Source of the DNA: Blastocatellia bacterium AA13
GTDB taxonomy: Bacteria > Acidobacteriota > Blastocatellia > UBA7656
Reading direction: 5' to 3'
NCBI GenBank assembly: GCA_003222245.1
Contig: QHVH01000044.1
Location: 37,751-101,750 of the forward strand
Length of the DNA: 64,000 bases
Position numbers and translations under genes: made by a program. The notes beneath the pieces were generated by a model. That model had not been told where the DNA came from and searched no databases. It was given only the letters and a program-made list of their open reading frames with translations. Positions within the stretch are counted from its first letter, which is position 1; every line of letters begins with the position of its first letter. Positions 28,922-38,171 of this stretch are shown piece by piece.

Positions 28922-31408
28922 ATGCGAAAGATTCCAACATCCGTCTTATCCATTGCGATTGCTCTGCTTGCCTGGACGGTCGCCGCTACCGCTCAGACCC
29001 CGAGCCCATCTCCCGTTGCGCAGCGAACGGCCGGGCTTCAACGTCAGGAGGGTTTTCTTCCGTTTTATCTCGACTCCGCTAAGGGCCGCCTGCTCCTTGA
29101 AGTTCGACTCAATCAGCCGATGCTTTACTTCGTCACCGTAGCGAAGGGGATAGGCTCGGTCGATCTTGGAGTGGATCGCGGGGCCGCAAGTGGATCGAAG
29201 CTTATTCAGTTCGAGCGCAACGGTTCGCGAGTCGTTCTAGTGGAACAGAATCTCCGCTTTCGCGCGGACGCCGGTAATACCGCTCTGCGGCAGAACCTCG
29301 AAGACTCTTTCGCTTCGTCCACACTCGCTTCTTTCAATATTGAATCGGAAGACAGCGGCCGGCTCTTGATAGATGTGACGCCATTCATCATTCGCGACGC
29401 GATCGAGCTTGAAGCGCAGCTTCGCCGCCGCAATGAAGGCGTTTACAAGCTGGATCCGGCCCGCAGCGGAATCTACCCCGCCCGCACCAGGACGTTTCCG
29501 CAAAACACCGAAATCGAAGCGACGGTCACCTACACCTCAGACAATCCCGGCCGTCTAATCAGCCGCGTAGCGCCGGAGCCGGGCGCGCTGACGATCCGGC
29601 TGCATCATTCCTTTGTACAGCTTCCCGAAGGCTATCGCCCTCGCGCGGCCGATCCGCGAATCGGAGCGTTGGCCCTATCGTTCAAGAACTACTCCGCGCC
29701 TTACAACCAGGGCTCGAACGTTCAATGGATTCGGCGATGGCGCCTCGAAAAAAGAGAGCCCGCCTCGGCTGTAAGCGAGCCCAAGAAGCCCATCGTTTTC
29801 TATCTCGATCCGAGCATACCCGAGCCGGTTCGATCCGCGATGCGAGGAGGCGTGCTTTGGTGGAATCATGCGTTCGAAGCGGCCGGGTTCCGCAACGCGA
29901 TTCAGGTGCTCGATCCGCCGCCGGATATGGACCCTATGGATTCGCGCTTCAACTACATTCTGTGGGTGAACCGCGACGAACGAGGATTTTCAGTCGGGGG
30001 CAGTGTTTCCGATCCCCGCACCGGCGAGATACTTGTGGCGAAGCCGCGTATGGATTCGCACCGAATCAAAACCATTAGCGGCTATTGGCAAAATTATCGA
30101 ATTGGAGCGGATCAAGGATTCGACGCGGATGGCTGCGCTGATTTCATGCTGCCTTACGACGCGCTCCTCAGCGAAGCCGCGGCTCAGTCCGGTCCCGGCG
30201 CTGAAGAAGCGTTGGTGCTGCTGCGGCAGGCGCTGGTTACGGCTCACGAAGTCGGCCATTGTCTAGGCTTCGCTCACAACTGGAACTCCAGCATCAATGA
30301 TCGCGCCTCCGTCATGGAATACCCGTCGCCCAGAGTGAAGATCACGAACGGCCGCATCGACCTGAGCGACGCATATCAAAGAGACATAGGCGAATACGAC
30401 AAGTTCGCCGTGCGTTATGCATATTCGGAATTTTCTCCGGAGCGCGAACACGACGGGCTGGAAACAATAATCCGACAGATGCGCGGCCGGGGCATTCTCT
30501 TCACCCCGTCGGCCGATCCTCGCTGGAATCGCTACGACGATCTTGAAAGCCCGGCGCTCTATCTTCGAGAAACGCTCGCGCAGAGGCGGCTTCTGTTGGA
30601 TCGCTACGGTTCACAGGTTTTAAGGCCGGGTGAGCCCTACGGCGCCCTTCGAGGAATGGGGTTGTGGATGACTTATCTGCATCATCGGTGGGCCATCGAC
30701 AGCGGAGTCCGTTATATCGGCGGAATGTACGACAACATCGCAGTCAAAGGCGAGAGCGTAGCGCCCACCGAAATCGTGCCGGCGGCGCTGCAGCGCGAGG
30801 TGCTGTCGCTTCTGATGGAAGCGCTCCAACCATCGAATATATCAATACCGGAGCGTCTTCTGGCCGAGCTCGCGCCGAATCCCGACGCGCGGGATATTGA
30901 AGAATTCAACATGAGCACGGGCGACGCGTTCGACCATCTCTCCGCCGCCCGGACATCGTGCGCGCTTGTGCTTGAACAGATGCTCGAGCCCGCCAGGGCC
31001 GCGAGGCTTGTAACGTTCGCCGATCGGCAACCCGGCGGCCTCACTTTGATGGAAGTGCTTACAGCGGTTACGGCAAACACGTGGGACAAATCATCCGGGG
31101 CGAACGAATCCGCGATGTCGGCCTCGCTGCGGCGCGTGGCGCAACGTGAAGCGCTCGACGCGATGATGATTCTGGGGGCGCACGCACAGGCCACTCCCGA
31201 AGTTCGCGCAGTGACTCTGGGTCACCTGACCAGGCTGCGGGCCTCGATCGCGGGAAAACATGATTCGAATCTCGGCTCTGCCCGCGAGGCCCATCTGCGT
31301 CAATGTGAGCGCGATCTGACGAAGTACCTCGAGAACCCTGCTGCTTACGCTCCGAAGTCTTCGGCGCTGCCGCAGCCCGCGGGGGCTCCGCTCGGAATGA
31401 GGCCGTAG
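28922..31408 (+). CDS. Secreted zinc-dependent metalloprotease (DUF5117/DUF4953 type)
   Basis: The start at ATG 28922 gives a clean signal peptide (LSIAIALLAWTVAATAQ); a TTG six codons upstream is less likely. An N-terminal DUF5117-like domain (FLPFYLDSAKGRLLLEV, DLGVDRGAASGSKLIQFERNG) precedes the catalytic domain. The zincin motif is HEVGHCLGFAH with His442, Glu443, His446 and third ligand His452, and a downstream SVMEYPSPRVK methionine turn. The C-terminal half is helical. The family is abundant in Acidobacteriota and Bacteroidota as periplasmic or secreted proteases of unknown substrate. Length of 828 residues is normal. Confidence 0.92.
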   Translation: MRKIPTSVLSIAIALLAWTVAATAQTPSPSPVAQRTAGLQRQEGFLPFYLDSAKGRLLLEVRLNQPMLYFVTVAKGIGSVDLGVDRGAASGSKLIQFERNGSRVVLVEQNLRFRADAGNTALRQNLEDSFASSTLASFNIESEDSGRLLIDVTPFIIRDAIELEAQLRRRNEGVYKLDPARSGIYPARTRTFPQNTEIEATVTYTSDNPGRLISRVAPEPGALTIRLHHSFVQLPEGYRPRAADPRIGALALSFKNYSAPYNQGSNVQWIRRWRLEKREPASAVSEPKKPIVFYLDPSIPEPVRSAMRGGVLWWNHAFEAAGFRNAIQVLDPPPDMDPMDSRFNYILWVNRDERGFSVGGSVSDPRTGEILVAKPRMDSHRIKTISGYWQNYRIGADQGFDADGCADFMLPYDALLSEAAAQSGPGAEEALVLLRQALVTAHEVGHCLGFAHNWNSSINDRASVMEYPSPRVKITNGRIDLSDAYQRDIGEYDKFAVRYAYSEFSPEREHDGLETIIRQMRGRGILFTPSADPRWNRYDDLESPALYLRETLAQRRLLLDRYGSQVLRPGEPYGALRGMGLWMTYLHHRWAIDSGVRYIGGMYDNIAVKGESVAPTEIVPAALQREVLSLLMEALQPSNISIPERLLAELAPNPDARDIEEFNMSTGDAFDHLSAARTSCALVLEQMLEPARAARLVTFADRQPGGLTLMEVLTAVTANTWDKSSGANESAMSASLRRVAQREALDAMMILGAHAQATPEVRAVTLGHLTRLRASIAGKHDSNLGSAREAHLRQCERDLTKYLENPAAYAPKSSALPQPAGAPLGMRP

Positions 31409-31547
31409 ACTGGGATCTATCACGGGTGAATTGTCCATTTGCAACGGCGTATCCGAAGAGGAGGCGCGGATTTGGCGATTGATGCGCTCTGCCGTATAGT
31501 GAGATCAAGTTCTTATGGAATCGAGATTCGATGAGTGGAGGCGTTAG

Positions 31548-32030
31548 GTGGCTGAAGATACTGAGGGTGTCCCGGAAGTAAACGTCGATACTGTTCAGGA
31601 ACTTGAGAAGCCGCGCCTTGTGTCTTTGCTCTTTTATGATTTTGCAAATAGAACTGCTAACGGAAAGTTCAACCTTTCCGGAATTTTTGATCGCATCCTT
31701 GTCGATCTCAATAAGAAACGAACCCGTTCTTTTGGATTATTTACTAAGACAGCGGAAACCCATAAGGGGATTATTCGTATATTGATACTCGATCCTAACG
31801 GAAAATTAGTCGTCGCTCTCGATTTTGGTATGGATGCGACGGAATTCCCGCCTGACCAGAAATATCACATAACTCAAGCCTCCGGAGCGATTGAATTCGA
31901 TACGCCGATTGAGGGCCTTTATTGGTTTGATGTTTCTTATAATGGCAAGTCATTGGGCGGAACCGCACTACAAATAGAATTCGCGACACAGGAGAAAAGA
32001 GATGGGAGCAACGCAGATAGTAACGCTTAG
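31548..32030 (+). CDS. Small protein of unknown function, first of an AT-richer cassette
   Basis: GTG at 31548 starts a 160-residue protein with no signal peptide. It has an all-beta look (RLVSLLFYDFANRTANGKFNLSGIF, RILILDPNGKLVVALDFGMD, YWFDVSYNGKSLGGTALQIEF), reminiscent of DUF6941-like proteins, but I cannot assign it firmly. Base composition is visibly more AT-rich than neighbours. It overlaps the next start by 29 bases, so it belongs to the same transcription unit as the PIN toxin. Possibly a horizontally acquired cassette. Confidence 0.65.
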   Translation: MAEDTEGVPEVNVDTVQELEKPRLVSLLFYDFANRTANGKFNLSGIFDRILVDLNKKRTRSFGLFTKTAETHKGIIRILILDPNGKLVVALDFGMDATEFPPDQKYHITQASGAIEFDTPIEGLYWFDVSYNGKSLGGTALQIEFATQEKRDGSNADSNA

Positions 32031-32265
32031 TTCCGATGGATATGCGGTCAACGGTCTAAAGCTTAATGGCGATATGGAGCCGTTGGAATCTAGAGAAGTC
32101 ACGGATGCCAGAAACGCTATCAATGTTTCCGAATATATTATTCATGAGTCTCAATCAATAATTCCTTTTGAAGGAATGTTTGCTGGGAGTAATTTCTGGC
32201 AGGATCTCCCCGAGTTCCTGGACAAGTATTGGCAAGAGACTGAAGAGACGCCAGAGAGTGATTAA
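32002..32265 (+). CDS. Putative antitoxin-like small protein
   Basis: The 87-residue acidic protein (VTLSSDGYAVNGLKLNGDME ... FWQDLPEFLDKYWQETEE) has no recognised DNA-binding fold. It is called antitoxin-like only because it lies directly before the PIN-domain gene: its TAA is immediately followed by that gene's GTG. An acidic C-terminus would suit binding to a toxin. The protein family is not recognised. Confidence 0.55.
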   Translation: MGATQIVTLSSDGYAVNGLKLNGDMEPLESREVTDARNAINVSEYIIHESQSIIPFEGMFAGSNFWQDLPEFLDKYWQETEETPESD

Positions 32266-32704
32266 GTGTATGTTCTCGACACCAATATTTTGAAGTTATA
32301 CTTTGAGCAGCCTCTGAACTATCCCTACCTCGTGGACAAGATAAGGGAAGCCAGTAATCGAGGGCTACTTCGCATTACTATCGTAAATGCCCAGGAAATT
32401 CTTGCCCATGCGGTCAACGTAATTAAGGATAGACCGGATCAGAAGGAGCAAGATCTTTTGAGATTATACGATGACCTCCTCAAACTGATTATGTTCCTGG
32501 GACGGTTCTCTATCCTGCCCTTTGATAAAGCCGCCTATCAGCAGTTTATGGCTATCGGCAGATTGCAAACACTCATTGGCACGCGAGATAGACGAATAGC
32601 GGCGATATCGCTTTCATAATGCTACGGTTGTTACCGTGAATCGGCGCCATTTCGATCTCGTGCCAGAGCTGGGCGTAGAAGATTGGACTATCAGTCCGGT
32701 CTAG
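32266..32704 (+). pseudogene. PIN-domain (VapC-like) toxin gene with a late frameshift
   Basis: The in-frame part (GTG 32266 to TAA 32619) holds all the acidic residues expected of a PIN ribonuclease: MYVLDTN, NAQEIL and GTRDRRIAA. It ends abruptly at AISLS. The +1 frame continues from about 32615 with HNATVVTVNRRHFDLVP and ELGVEDWTISPV, ending in TAG at 32704. That is exactly the missing last strand of VapC-like proteins. The gene is thus broken by one extra or two missing bases at about 32612-32616. The truncated product would keep the active site but lose the C-terminal beta strand. Confidence 0.8.
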
Positions 32705-32746
32705 CGGAACAAACCTCTCTCTCTTTTGATCTGTTGGTTCTACTGT

Positions 32747-33976
32747 TCAAGCTTTTTCGCTTGTCCATATCTGTGGCTGGGGTTCACTCTCGACCAGTTG
32801 CGCAAGCACGGAGGCCGCGATCGAAGACATACTGAAAGCAAAGTGGATATCAAGATGTTCGGCGAGCGATTGCGCCAGATCAGGATCGTAGATTCTCAGG
32901 ACTACGCGGACATCGGGATTCAAGAGTTTGGCATTCAGGCCGATCTCGAGATTAGTCAGGTCGTCGCTTGTAACGCTTATTATTGCTTTGGCATCGGGCA
33001 TCCCCGCATCGCGAAGAGCTCGCTCGAATTTCGCGTCGCCTATGACGGCGGGCACGCCCATCGCATGAACCTGAGGCAGATATTTACCATCGGCCTTTAC
33101 ATCGACGCCCACGACGCGTTCGCCGCGTTTGATGAGCTCTTCTATCACCTCCAGGCCGACCGAACCGATGCCGACGACCAGCACGTGGCCTGATTGCTTT
33201 ACTCGGCGTCTACCGAACGTCAGAGCCAGCCTCCGCTTGAGCAGTGAATCACTCACGAGGGCGAATATGACGGCAGTGTTGGTAACGCTCGCGATCATCA
33301 GCAGGATCCCGACTATCTTTGAAAGAGTCGATGAAGTACGCAGGCTTATGTCTCCAAATCCAACCGTGGCCATCATCGTAACCACGAAGTAGACCGAATC
33401 GATCCAGCTCAGATTTTCAGCAAAATGAAAGTAAATAGTCGACAGAACCGCCAGCGAGGCGATGATGGAGAGAGCGCGCACAATCAGGCGGTCGACTCTC
33501 CTGGGAGGACGGATCTCGGGCGCCGGTTCGGCGATTACCGGAGGCGTCCTACTCGCGAGCGGCGGCTTCGGTGCATATATAGCCTCGACGATCTTTTTTG
33601 CGGCCAGCTCGGGAGGACTTATGAACGAAAATCGATCCAGGTGACGAATCAACTTCCAGCCCAATCGGCTCTGCACCAAAGTAATCACTATGGGAATCGT
33701 TTTCGAAAGGCGCCGCACTGCCAGCGCGATCCGAATATTGAGCTTGTCTTCATCCGTGACCGCGAAAACAACCCGAGCCCCTTCGACGTTCGGAGGAGCG
33801 GTGAAATCAGCTTGAACATAATTCCAACCTGAAGAAGCCTCGGGCGGGGCCGGTGCGCGGTCGATCACTAACACGTTAAACCGCGCCACAAGCCTGTTGG
33901 CGAGTCTCATACCTCTGTGAGTCGCGCCGAAGATGATAACTTCCGGTGAATCTAGCAAACTCACGTTGGGCCTCAT
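32747..33976 (-). CDS. RCK-pore-RCK potassium channel protein
   Basis: Residues 1-130 form an RCK/TrkA-N-like domain (EVIIFGATHRGMRLANRLVARF ... VVFAVTDEDKLNIRIALAVR). A Pro-rich linker is followed by a two-helix pore module with the K+ filter TVGFGD (around residue 205), then a second, canonical RCK domain (HVLVVGIGSVGLEVIEELIKRGERVVGVD, IISVTSDDLTNLEIGLNAK). Ordinary Kch/MthK channels have only the C-terminal RCK. It would be a nucleotide- or ligand-gated K+ channel in the inner membrane. Monocistronic; convergent with the PIN cassette. Confidence 0.88.
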   Translation of the reverse strand: MRPNVSLLDSPEVIIFGATHRGMRLANRLVARFNVLVIDRAPAPPEASSGWNYVQADFTAPPNVEGARVVFAVTDEDKLNIRIALAVRRLSKTIPIVITLVQSRLGWKLIRHLDRFSFISPPELAAKKIVEAIYAPKPPLASRTPPVIAEPAPEIRPPRRVDRLIVRALSIIASLAVLSTIYFHFAENLSWIDSVYFVVTMMATVGFGDISLRTSSTLSKIVGILLMIASVTNTAVIFALVSDSLLKRRLALTFGRRRVKQSGHVLVVGIGSVGLEVIEELIKRGERVVGVDVKADGKYLPQVHAMGVPAVIGDAKFERALRDAGMPDAKAIISVTSDDLTNLEIGLNAKLLNPDVRVVLRIYDPDLAQSLAEHLDIHFAFSMSSIAASVLAQLVESEPQPQIWTSEKA

Positions 33977-34647
33977 TGTGATGACTCGGCCATAGAATTT
34001 CGCTGACGTCGCGGCGAGCGCTCTATTGAGGCGATCATTCTAACATCGCGCGATTCAGCATCAAGTTAAGCGCATTCAAGAAACAATAGGTGTGAATTAG
34101 GGTCCGACCACCCCGATCAACTCCGGAGGAACCGTAGCAGGTTGTAGAGCGACAGCGAAGCCGGTCATTCCCCTTCAGGGAACCATCCGAAATATTCAAC
34201 TCCAGAGGGTTGAAATTGAGCTCGACCGTCTGAGCATTTCACGACAACCCAAAGGGGGATTGCGTCGCGAAGCCCAGGGCTGGCGAAGCCTACCCTGGGA
34301 TTTGTAACGGCGAGCGCGTCAACACCAACGGTGTTGTGGCCGCGACGGTTATCGCGAAAATCGAAGGCGGATCTAATCTGACTTCAAGAAGGCCGCAACC
34401 CTTCTCAAGTTTGGACCGCGCAAAACGCTGCTTATTCTGGATAGGCTCTAATACTTATAAGGGCTGGAAGCCACAACCACTTCGTGGCTTACTGCTGAAA
34501 TACTAGGCGCACTCGGCCGCCAGGAAGTTCACAATTGAGCCAAGTTCCAATCGCCTGGTTGGGTTGCCCGTGTTTACCAGGAAAGTATTTCTCGCAAAGG
34601 CGCGAAGTTCGCAAAGAGAATCTTGTCAAAAGAGGTGTGACAACGAT
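33977..34647. repeat. Gene-free region with dispersed repeat remnants
   Basis: No gene in 671 bases. It holds a repeat block near 34190-34330 with TCAACTCCAGAGGGTTGAA and the CCCAGGG...CCCTGGG hairpin (around 34284-34310), related to the elements near 13100 and 23340. At 34590-34620 lies a second motif, CGCAAAGGCGCGAAGTTCGC, of the 'CGCAAAGGCGC' dispersed type. Confidence 0.6.
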
Positions 34648-35610
34648 TCACCGCCCAGAATGCGGTTGAGACAAGGTCCACGTTTGAATGCGTCCTCCCG
34701 CTTCGGCGGCGGCCAATGCTTTTCCATCAGGCGATAAGCACACGGCGAGGATCGGCTGGGGTGCCAGATCGATTACTTGAATCTGTTTGGAATTCGCGTA
34801 GTCCCACAATAGAATTCTCCCATCCCAACCAGCGGACACGAGAACGGCGCTGCCCGCGCAACAGGCGAGACTCGACATACCCGAAGAGTGACCGGTCAGT
34901 ACTTGAACCGTTTTCCCTGCTTCCCATCTCCAAATCCGAATGGTCCTATCGTCGCTGGCTGACGCCAGGAGTGAGGGGTCGTCCAGAAAGCAAACCGCCG
35001 AAACATATCTCGAGTGGCCCGTCAGCACTCGAACGAGTGATCCGTCGGCGACGCGCCATATTCTAACCTCATGATCGTCTCCGCCGGACGCGAGATACTG
35101 TTCGTCGCGAGAAAAGGCGAGGGCGCCGACGAAGCTGATATGTCCCGTCAACGACCTCAGCAGCCGGCTGGAGGCTATGTCCCAAATTCTTACGATCGCA
35201 TCGGCGCCCGCTGAAGCGAGCAGTCTTCCTGAAGGCGAAAAAGCGAGAGCCGAGACGAACATCCTATGTCCACGAAGCTCGGTGATCGGATCGCCAAGGC
35301 CGAACGGCCTTAATCTCACTACGCCGTCTTCACCCGCCCAGGCGACGAGCGAACCGTCCGGAGAGACAGCCACCGCGGTGATGTAGCCGTGTTGGCTTTC
35401 GAGCTTTCGCGATTCCGTTCCGGTGGTGACGTCCCATGCCCTCAGCGTCTTGTCCCATCCCGCCGACAACAGTGTTTTCGAATCAGGGCTGAACGCAAGC
35501 GAGCGAACGTATCCGCTGTGTCCGGCCAGCACTTTGTCATGCGTGGCGGCCTGCCGCGCCGGAAGATTAAGCCAGGCTAGAAGAAAAACCAGCAGGCCGA
35601 TTCGCATCAA
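34648..35610 (-). CDS. Exported WD40-repeat protein
   Basis: A short signal sequence (IGLLVFLLAWLNLPARQA) precedes about seven WD40 repeats that fill the protein (HSGYVRSLAFSPDSKTLLSAGWDKTLRAWD and similar units ending IRIW, VRIW, ILLWD). This predicts one beta-propeller in the periplasm or outside. It is the last gene of the minus-strand RiPP-associated run and starts five bases after the ABC permease stop, so it is likely co-transcribed. A scaffold or sensor role is inferred; no catalytic residues. Confidence 0.88.
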   Translation of the reverse strand: MMRIGLLVFLLAWLNLPARQAATHDKVLAGHSGYVRSLAFSPDSKTLLSAGWDKTLRAWDVTTGTESRKLESQHGYITAVAVSPDGSLVAWAGEDGVVRLRPFGLGDPITELRGHRMFVSALAFSPSGRLLASAGADAIVRIWDIASSRLLRSLTGHISFVGALAFSRDEQYLASGGDDHEVRIWRVADGSLVRVLTGHSRYVSAVCFLDDPSLLASASDDRTIRIWRWEAGKTVQVLTGHSSGMSSLACCAGSAVLVSAGWDGRILLWDYANSKQIQVIDLAPQPILAVCLSPDGKALAAAEAGGRIQTWTLSQPHSGR

Positions 35611-35614
35611 CTTA

Positions 35615-36340
35615 TCACTCCCACTTGAAGAATCGCGCCGAGACCATGACCGCCAGCAGAGTGACCACGGCCATCACCGTCAGATCAAGAGAACACTCCT
35701 TTATTCCGCCTCCGGCCGCCATCACCGTCTTCAGCGCCGAGACATAGTAAGTCGACGGCATGACGTGCGCTATTTTTTGCAACCACGCCGGCATGAATTC
35801 GAAAGGAAAAGTCGCGCCGCTCAAAAACATCATGGGCATGAACAGCGCCTGTGAAACCCCGTTGGCTTCAGCCAGCGAACGGGCGAGGCTTGCGACCACA
35901 AAAGCCAGCGCCGAGAACATCACGGCGCCGGTGCTGTAAACCAGCAGAGCCGCGGGAATGTTCGACGGCAGCGTGATGTGGTAGACGAGACGCGCTAGCA
36001 CCAGCATCAGCAAAGTCGCCAGCGTGATAGAAACGTATCGAGACACGACCATGCCGGTGACTATCTTCCACGGAGAGACCGGCGCCATCTTGTAACGGCG
36101 CAGGATACCCTGTTCGCGCGCTCCCACCGTGATGACTCCGGTTCCGAACAACGCGCCCGCCATCACGTTGATGCAGATCAATCCCGCCACCAGCGACGAG
36201 GAGCGCTCGGGAGTGCCGCCGAAGATCGAGCAGAACAGGAATAGAAGCAACAGTGGAAAGACGAAGCCCCAGAACACGGCCTGGCGTTCCCGGAAATAGA
36301 TTTTTGTATGAATGGTGGTCTCTTGCCATACTATGTTCAT
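35615..36340 (-). CDS. ABC-2 type transporter permease
   Basis: The 241 residues show six membrane helices of the ABC-2 fold (FWGFVFPLLLLFLFCSIFGG at the start, PTYYVSALKTVMAAGGG near the end), with the conserved ABC-2 segment SGATFPFEFMPAWLQKIAHVMP. It overlaps the ATPase gene by four bases. Together they form a DrrAB-like exporter. Inside the RiPP cluster it probably exports the modified peptide or confers self-immunity. Confidence 0.9.
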   Translation of the reverse strand: MNIVWQETTIHTKIYFRERQAVFWGFVFPLLLLFLFCSIFGGTPERSSSLVAGLICINVMAGALFGTGVITVGAREQGILRRYKMAPVSPWKIVTGMVVSRYVSITLATLLMLVLARLVYHITLPSNIPAALLVYSTGAVMFSALAFVVASLARSLAEANGVSQALFMPMMFLSGATFPFEFMPAWLQKIAHVMPSTYYVSALKTVMAAGGGIKECSLDLTVMAVVTLLAVMVSARFFKWE

Positions 36341-37263
36341 TCTCTTATCTCCTTGCCGGTCAGCTCGACGAAGACGTCTTCGAGAGTCGCGCGGCTGATC
36401 TGAAGCTCGACCAACTCGTTCTTCTGGTGTTCTATGGCCGAAACCAACTCGACTATCGAACGGCCGGTATCGCCGACCTGCGCCGTGTAGGTATAGCTCC
36501 CATTCTTGGAGGACTCAATCACCTTGAACGTCGCCTCAGGCTCCGGCGAGAACGGCCTGGCGGTCGCGAACCGCAGCCGCGCGGAGCGACCCCGAGCATG
36601 GGCTATCAGGTTTGCGGGCGAGTCCAGCGCTATTCGCTGCCCTCCATCCAGGATCAACACACGGTCGCACAGCCGCTCTGCCTCTTCGATGTAATGCGTG
36701 GTGAGCAACACGGTTTTTCCCGCGGACTTCATCTGCTCTATCGTGTGCCAGAGTTGCCGGCGCACCTGCGCGTCGAGTCCCGCCGTCGGCTCATCCAGAA
36801 AGATGATGTCGGGTTCGTTTACCAGCGCCAGCGCGAGGGCCAGCCTCTGTCTCTGGCCGCCCGAGAGATCGGTGATAAAGCTATTTCGCTTTTCATTGAG
36901 AGCCACCATCTCGAGTAGATCATCTATATCGGCGCGTTTACGGTAGTAGGAGCGAAACTGCTTGAGCACCTCGACCACTCGCAGCTTGCGGAAGAAAGAG
37001 GAGGACTGAAGCTGAACGCCTATGCGTTCCTTGATCATGTCCAGTTCGCGCCGGGGGTCGAACCCCAGAACTCTCACTGCCCCGCTGTCTGGCATTCGCA
37101 GGCCTTCGAGGACTTCGATCAACGTCGTCTTGCCGGCGCCATTGGGGCCGAGCACGCCGAAGATCTCGCCTCTGGTTACATCGAGGCTCAACTGGTTGAC
37201 TGCCACCAGGCGCCCGTACCTCTTCGTCAGGTCTTCCACCAGAACCGCGAGTTGGTCACTCAT
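36337..37263 (-). CDS. ABC transporter ATP-binding protein (DrrA-like)
   Basis: Walker A is GPNGAGKTTLIEVLEGL, the signature is LSGGQRQRLALALALV, Walker B is DIIFLDEPTAGLD, with the H-loop LTTHYIEEAERLCDR. The 308-residue length with a C-terminal extension is that of drug/peptide ABC-2 exporters. It overlaps both the permease (ATGA) and the upstream RRE-M50 gene, so export is coupled translationally with proteolytic processing in one operon. Confidence 0.95.
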   Translation of the reverse strand: MSDQLAVLVEDLTKRYGRLVAVNQLSLDVTRGEIFGVLGPNGAGKTTLIEVLEGLRMPDSGAVRVLGFDPRRELDMIKERIGVQLQSSSFFRKLRVVEVLKQFRSYYRKRADIDDLLEMVALNEKRNSFITDLSGGQRQRLALALALVNEPDIIFLDEPTAGLDAQVRRQLWHTIEQMKSAGKTVLLTTHYIEEAERLCDRVLILDGGQRIALDSPANLIAHARGRSARLRFATARPFSPEPEATFKVIESSKNGSYTYTAQVGDTGRSIVELVSAIEHQKNELVELQISRATLEDVFVELTGKEIRE

Positions 37264-38159
37264 GCTTTTTTGCCTTTCCCTTTACGGACGAAACGCGGAA
37301 TCGACAGTTTGAAGATGTGATACCCATCGGAAAAGGGCCACAGCGGATTCAACTGGATGAGAAAAACCTTGGTGAGAATCGCGGTAACGATGACGCCGAT
37401 CCATACCCGCGGCGCCGCATCCGCCGGCAGCGCGCGCCACAACAGGATGAGAAAACTTATCAGGATCAAGTCCAAGGCGGATCCCGCGACCAATACCTTT
37501 ATCAACGAACGCGGGCTTGCGTCGCCGCGCCTGAAGATACGACAAAAGAACGACGGCATGAAGTAGTGGAGATGAAACCCCACGAGGGACACATCGAACC
37601 CGCAGCGCTTTCCGATCAGGCCGTGCGCCATCTCATGGCCGATGGCAAACGCGACTACGAACCCTATGGACAGGACTACATGGCCAAACGACGCGAAGCG
37701 CGCAAAGCTGAGAATCTCGCCAAGGTTGAAGGCGAGGACGAACGCGGCTGCCAGTAGCAACGCGCCGGCCGCCACGACACCGTAGACGTTGAATAACGGT
37801 GCGAGCTTGCGCGCGAGAAAGTCCAGGATGCGGTTGGGATCGAACAGCTTTATCTTTAGCGTAAAGGCGGTGGATGGGCCGAAGCGGCTCCACAGCGAAT
37901 CGCTTTCGGTCTCGACCAGGTTGAGACTGATCGCCTTTTGGATGAACTTCTTCAAAATATCGAATGGAACCTCGCGGCCGTGCTGCGCGCGGAAGAGATA
38001 GCGCACCTCGTCGAGGTTAGACTTCTCTTCGAACTGCATGAGGATCTGGTATTCAAGCTCGCCGACGCGAAACGTGCTGTGCGTGGTTTCATCACACACG
38101 AGGTAGCACACCCCGTCGGGTGTGAAAGTGATATCCGGCCTTAGCTTGAAGCGAGCCAC
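37260..38159 (-). CDS. RRE/PqqD-like domain fused to an M50 intramembrane zinc protease
   Basis: Residues 1-85 look like a PqqD-type winged-helix RiPP recognition element (LRPDITFTPDGVCYLVCDETT ... YQILMQFEEKSNLDEVRYLF). After a membrane segment (128-145) comes an M50-type protease core with zinc motif HEMAH (175-179) in a membrane helix, and the second conserved motif LNPLWPFSDGYHI near residue 280 that supplies the third ligand Asp. Such proteins occur in peptide-toxin and RiPP clusters. It probably binds the precursor leader and cleaves within or near the membrane before ABC export. The specific substrate is inferred. Confidence 0.8.
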   Translation of the reverse strand: MARFKLRPDITFTPDGVCYLVCDETTHSTFRVGELEYQILMQFEEKSNLDEVRYLFRAQHGREVPFDILKKFIQKAISLNLVETESDSLWSRFGPSTAFTLKIKLFDPNRILDFLARKLAPLFNVYGVVAAGALLLAAAFVLAFNLGEILSFARFASFGHVVLSIGFVVAFAIGHEMAHGLIGKRCGFDVSLVGFHLHYFMPSFFCRIFRRGDASPRSLIKVLVAGSALDLILISFLILLWRALPADAAPRVWIGVIVTAILTKVFLIQLNPLWPFSDGYHIFKLSIPRFVRKGKGKKA

Positions 38160-38171
38160 ATTGCCCTCCCG

